A stretch of 64,000 nt of DNA, from NCBI GenBank assembly GCA_031993545.1, contig DAMAHZ010000009.1, positions 6,360 to 70,359 on the forward strand, written 5' to 3'. The notes under the pieces were generated by a model, which did not search any database, was not told the origin of the DNA, and was given only the letters and a program-made list of their open reading frames with translations. The translations under genes were made by a program, and so were the position numbers. This stretch comes from UBA1535 sp002323775 (GTDB lineage Bacteria > Bacillota > Clostridia > Tissierellales > Sedimentibacteraceae). Below, piece by piece: positions 61,978 to 64,000 of this stretch; position 1 is the stretch's first letter; the number at the start of each line of letters is the position of its first letter.

Positions 61978-63351
61978 CTATTTTCCAATGCAAAAATCAC
62001 TAAATATTTTATCTATCAAATCATCGCTAACTGCCTTTCCAACTATTAATCCCAAGTTTTCCATGCAGGTCTTTAAATCAATTTCTATAAAATCTATGCT
62101 CATTCCGTTTTCTATAGATTTTAAAACCTCTTTTAAATTATTTGCCGCATTTATAAGCAAGTTCTTTTGTCTTGCATTATTAATTATCAAATCATTTCCT
62201 ATATCAATTTTTCCTTCAAAAAACATGGTTTGTATAGCATTTGTTATTTTTTCAAGACCCTCGTTTTTTAATACTGATATATTGATAATCCTATCGTCAA
62301 TATTTTTATACTTAGACAAATTAAGCTTATCTCCTAAGTCTGTTTTATTTTTTAAATATATTACCTTTTTGTCTTCAACAAGCTTTAATATCTCTAAATC
62401 CTCTGCTTCTAAATCATTTGACGCATCTAATACCATCATGATGAGGTCTGCTTCATCAATTTTAGATAGAGCTTTTTCCACACCTATTCTTTCTACTGTA
62501 TCATCAGTTTTTCTAATTCCGGCTGTATCTATTATATTAAGTGGAATTCCGTTTATATTTACATATTCTTCTATTGTATCTCTTGTGGTTCCGGGAATTT
62601 CAGTAACTATAGCTCTGTTTTCATTCAATAGAAAATTCATTAAAGAAGATTTTCCAACGTTTGGCTTACCAAGTATCAGTGTTTTAATACCCTCTTTGTA
62701 AATCTTTCCTGTATCTGCTGTCCTTATAAGTGCTTCAATATCATCAAGCATCTTTTGTGCTTCTTCTCTTACCTTGTTTATGGTTACTTCATCTTCATCA
62801 TACTCTGGAAAATCAATATTTACCTCTATATTTGCCAAAAGAAATATTATATTCTCTATCAGCTCATTTACTTGCTTTGACAGCCTTCCCTCAAGATGTG
62901 TAACAGATATTTCATGACTGCTGTTAGTTTTGGCATTTATAATATCAATTACAGCTTCTGCCTGAGTTAAATCAATTCTTCCGTTAAGAAATGCTCTTTT
63001 AGTGAATTCTCCTCTTTCTGCTGTTCTGCAATCATATGTCAAAATCAAATCAAGAATTTTTTTAGCTGACAATATACCTCCATGACAATTGATTTCTATA
63101 ACGTCCTCTTTTGTAAAGGTATTGGGTTTTTGCATAAATGAAAGCAATACCTCATCTAATATCTTTCCTTCATTGTCAACTATCATTCCATAATTTAGAT
63201 ATCTATTTTTAAAGCTATTCACTTTTTTATTATTTTTATCAACAAAAATTTTTAATGCTATCTCTAATGCTTCGTCTCCGCTTATTCTTATAATGTTTAT
63301 CCCTGAATTGCCAAGAGCTGTAGCAATAGCTGCAATTGTATCGTGTATCAT
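61978..63351 (-). CDS. mnmE: tRNA modification GTPase MnmE
   Basis: This 457-residue GTPase acts with MnmG. I start at MIHDTIAAIAT; AAGG lies 11 bases before this ATG, and the first in-frame Met (63384) has only a close TAGGTG. Blocks: INCHGGILSAKKILDLIL, RAFLNGRIDLTQAEAVIDII, the P-loop LGKPNVGKSSLMNFLL, switch GTTRDTIEEY, DTAGIRKTDDTVE, NKTD, and the C-terminal FSDFCIGK. All motifs needed for activity are intact. Confidence 0.96.
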   Translation of the reverse strand: MIHDTIAAIATALGNSGINIIRISGDEALEIALKIFVDKNNKKVNSFKNRYLNYGMIVDNEGKILDEVLLSFMQKPNTFTKEDVIEINCHGGILSAKKILDLILTYDCRTAERGEFTKRAFLNGRIDLTQAEAVIDIINAKTNSSHEISVTHLEGRLSKQVNELIENIIFLLANIEVNIDFPEYDEDEVTINKVREEAQKMLDDIEALIRTADTGKIYKEGIKTLILGKPNVGKSSLMNFLLNENRAIVTEIPGTTRDTIEEYVNINGIPLNIIDTAGIRKTDDTVERIGVEKALSKIDEADLIMMVLDASNDLEAEDLEILKLVEDKKVIYLKNKTDLGDKLNLSKYKNIDDRIINISVLKNEGLEKITNAIQTMFFEGKIDIGNDLIINNARQKNLLINAANNLKEVLKSIENGMSIDFIEIDLKTCMENLGLIVGKAVSDDLIDKIFSDFCIGK

Positions 63352-63558
63352 ATTAACAACAACCTTATCTATATTTATATCCATACACCTATTGTATAGG
63401 AGCTTCTATCTTTAAATAATATAAAGACCATATATATTTTACAATATATTCTATCATTTGTACATATAAATTCATTATTTTTTAAAAATAAAAATTGCAG
63501 CATTAATTTTCCACTCTTTTAAAATATTCTTATAAGGCAATGAATATTTAATTTATAT

Positions 63559-63605
63559 AAAAATAATGATATTATTTAGAAAATCTACATAATATCATTA
63601 TTTTT
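63559..63605 (-). terminator. Terminator downstream of the right-edge gene
   Basis: AAAAATAATGATATTAT pairs with ATAATATCATTATTTTT around a 13-base loop. It follows the stop of the gene at 63640. Confidence 0.75.
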
Positions 63606-63639
63606 ACCTTATGAAATACTTTATATTACTCTATTTTAA

Positions 63640-64000
63640 CTAATCATTTTTATATTCAAGATATATTATTTTCTCATTTAAAGTAATTTCAACATATATT
63701 TTGTGTAAATCTTTTTTATTTAAAAAAACTCTTGATCCTACTTCAATAGTATTAGAATATAATTCTTCTTTTATCATTGAATCAGTCTGAGATACTTGTT
63801 TAAGTATACTTCCATAATATTCCCATCCATCTGGTATTGAATAAACAACATTTCCTCTTTGACAATATAGATTATTATTCACATATACCATTGGTATGTA
63901 TGCCCATTTCTCTACAACATAAGGTTTTGGTTCATCCTTAGAAACAAACGAAAATATAGCAATCACAATAATGAACACTAATACTATTCCTGCAAAAAAC
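63640..64000 (-). CDS. Unidentified membrane-anchored protein, partial (right edge)
   Basis: The frame runs on past the right edge. A GTG at 63976-63978 could look like a start, but the frame continues upstream with FFAGIVLVFIIVIAIFSFV, a transmembrane helix. The visible part then has KPYVVEKWAYIPMVYVNN and SIPDGWEYYGSILKQ, a beta-rich extracytoplasmic domain ending KIIYLEYKND. I do not recognise the family. Its position upstream of mnmE is where jag is expected in Firmicutes. Confidence 0.5.
   Translation of the reverse strand, partial: FFAGIVLVFIIVIAIFSFVSKDEPKPYVVEKWAYIPMVYVNNNLYCQRGNVVYSIPDGWEYYGSILKQVSQTDSMIKEELYSNTIEVGSRVFLNKKDLHKIYVEITLNEKIIYLEYKND

Overview
The window is AT-rich, about one third G+C by eye, and reads as chromosome of a low-G+C Gram-positive anaerobe of the class Clostridia. 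The Peptostreptococcales or Tissierellales type is my best guess; the species is not determined. The evidence is a trimeric-type [FeFe] hydrogenase operon, two-subunit L-serine dehydratase, the selenium-metabolism protein YedF with its cysteine-desulfurase partner, the MEP isoprenoid pathway, strong AGGAGG ribosome binding sites, a T-box on serS, and the mnmE-mnmG-rsmG-noc-parA-parB block that lies beside the replication origin in Firmicutes. Nearly all genes are on the minus strand, consistent with one replichore close to oriC.

Layout. 1-4 kb: the first codons of a chemoreceptor, a MalT-type LuxR regulator and two small DNA-binding proteins. 4-16 kb: a TlpA/CcdA thiol-redox pair, ispE, a DUF1893 protein, sdaAB/sdaAA, two tandem chemoreceptors (plus strand), glyA and alr. 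15.8-25.1 kb is accessory: two PNPOx-fold flavoproteins, a MocR/PdxR regulator, a MerR regulator with a DUF6273 protein, VOC proteins, a methyltransferase, an Ada repair protein and an old-yellow-enzyme gene. Two divergent tRNAs (Arg-CCU, Val-GAC) sit in its middle. 25.1-26.2 kb holds short unannotated-looking coding stretches. 26.2-32.8 kb: dacF-type carboxypeptidase, T-box/serS, YdbC, DUF951, yedF, a zinc-ribbon protein, mtnN and a MazG-like protein. 33-42 kb is a same-strand run of small single-gene accessory units (kinase-like, nucleotidyltransferase, GNATs, HD proteins, SMI1, HEAT, amidinotransferase). 42-48.7 kb: cvpA, cysteine desulfurase, hydrolases, cupin, a Nif3-like protein, a truncated membrane protein and an Ntn hydrolase. 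48.9-55.4 kb: a chemoreceptor of foreign-looking composition, then the hydrogenase operon. 55.8-63.4 kb: parB, parA, noc, rsmG, mnmG, a VOC insertion and mnmE. The window ends in an unidentified membrane-anchored protein where jag would be expected.

Systems. Chromosome segregation: ParA, ParB and Noc act here, with four perfect 16-bp parS palindromes at 35.4, 38.2, 40.0 and 42.9 kb and one Noc-box-like site at 27.6 kb. Energy: NuoE-like, [2Fe-2S], NuoF-like and HydA subunits couple NADH (and probably ferredoxin) to hydrogen, from one strong promoter. Serine/glycine: sdaAA/sdaAB, glyA and serS. Selenium: yedF and the cysteine desulfurase.

The most unusual signals are these: a 184-bp gapless direct repeat carried at the 3' end of two neighbouring plus-strand accessory genes, with its terminator loop inverted between copies; a VOC gene with its own promoter and palindromic operator inserted between mnmE and mnmG; a 45-residue peptide gene ending in an aromatic SSMFWF tail next to a +1-frameshifted small membrane protein; and two compact candidate structured leaders in front of alr and the cysteine desulfurase. 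I see no CRISPR array, intact transposase, integrase or prophage. No complete new multi-gene system could be demonstrated.
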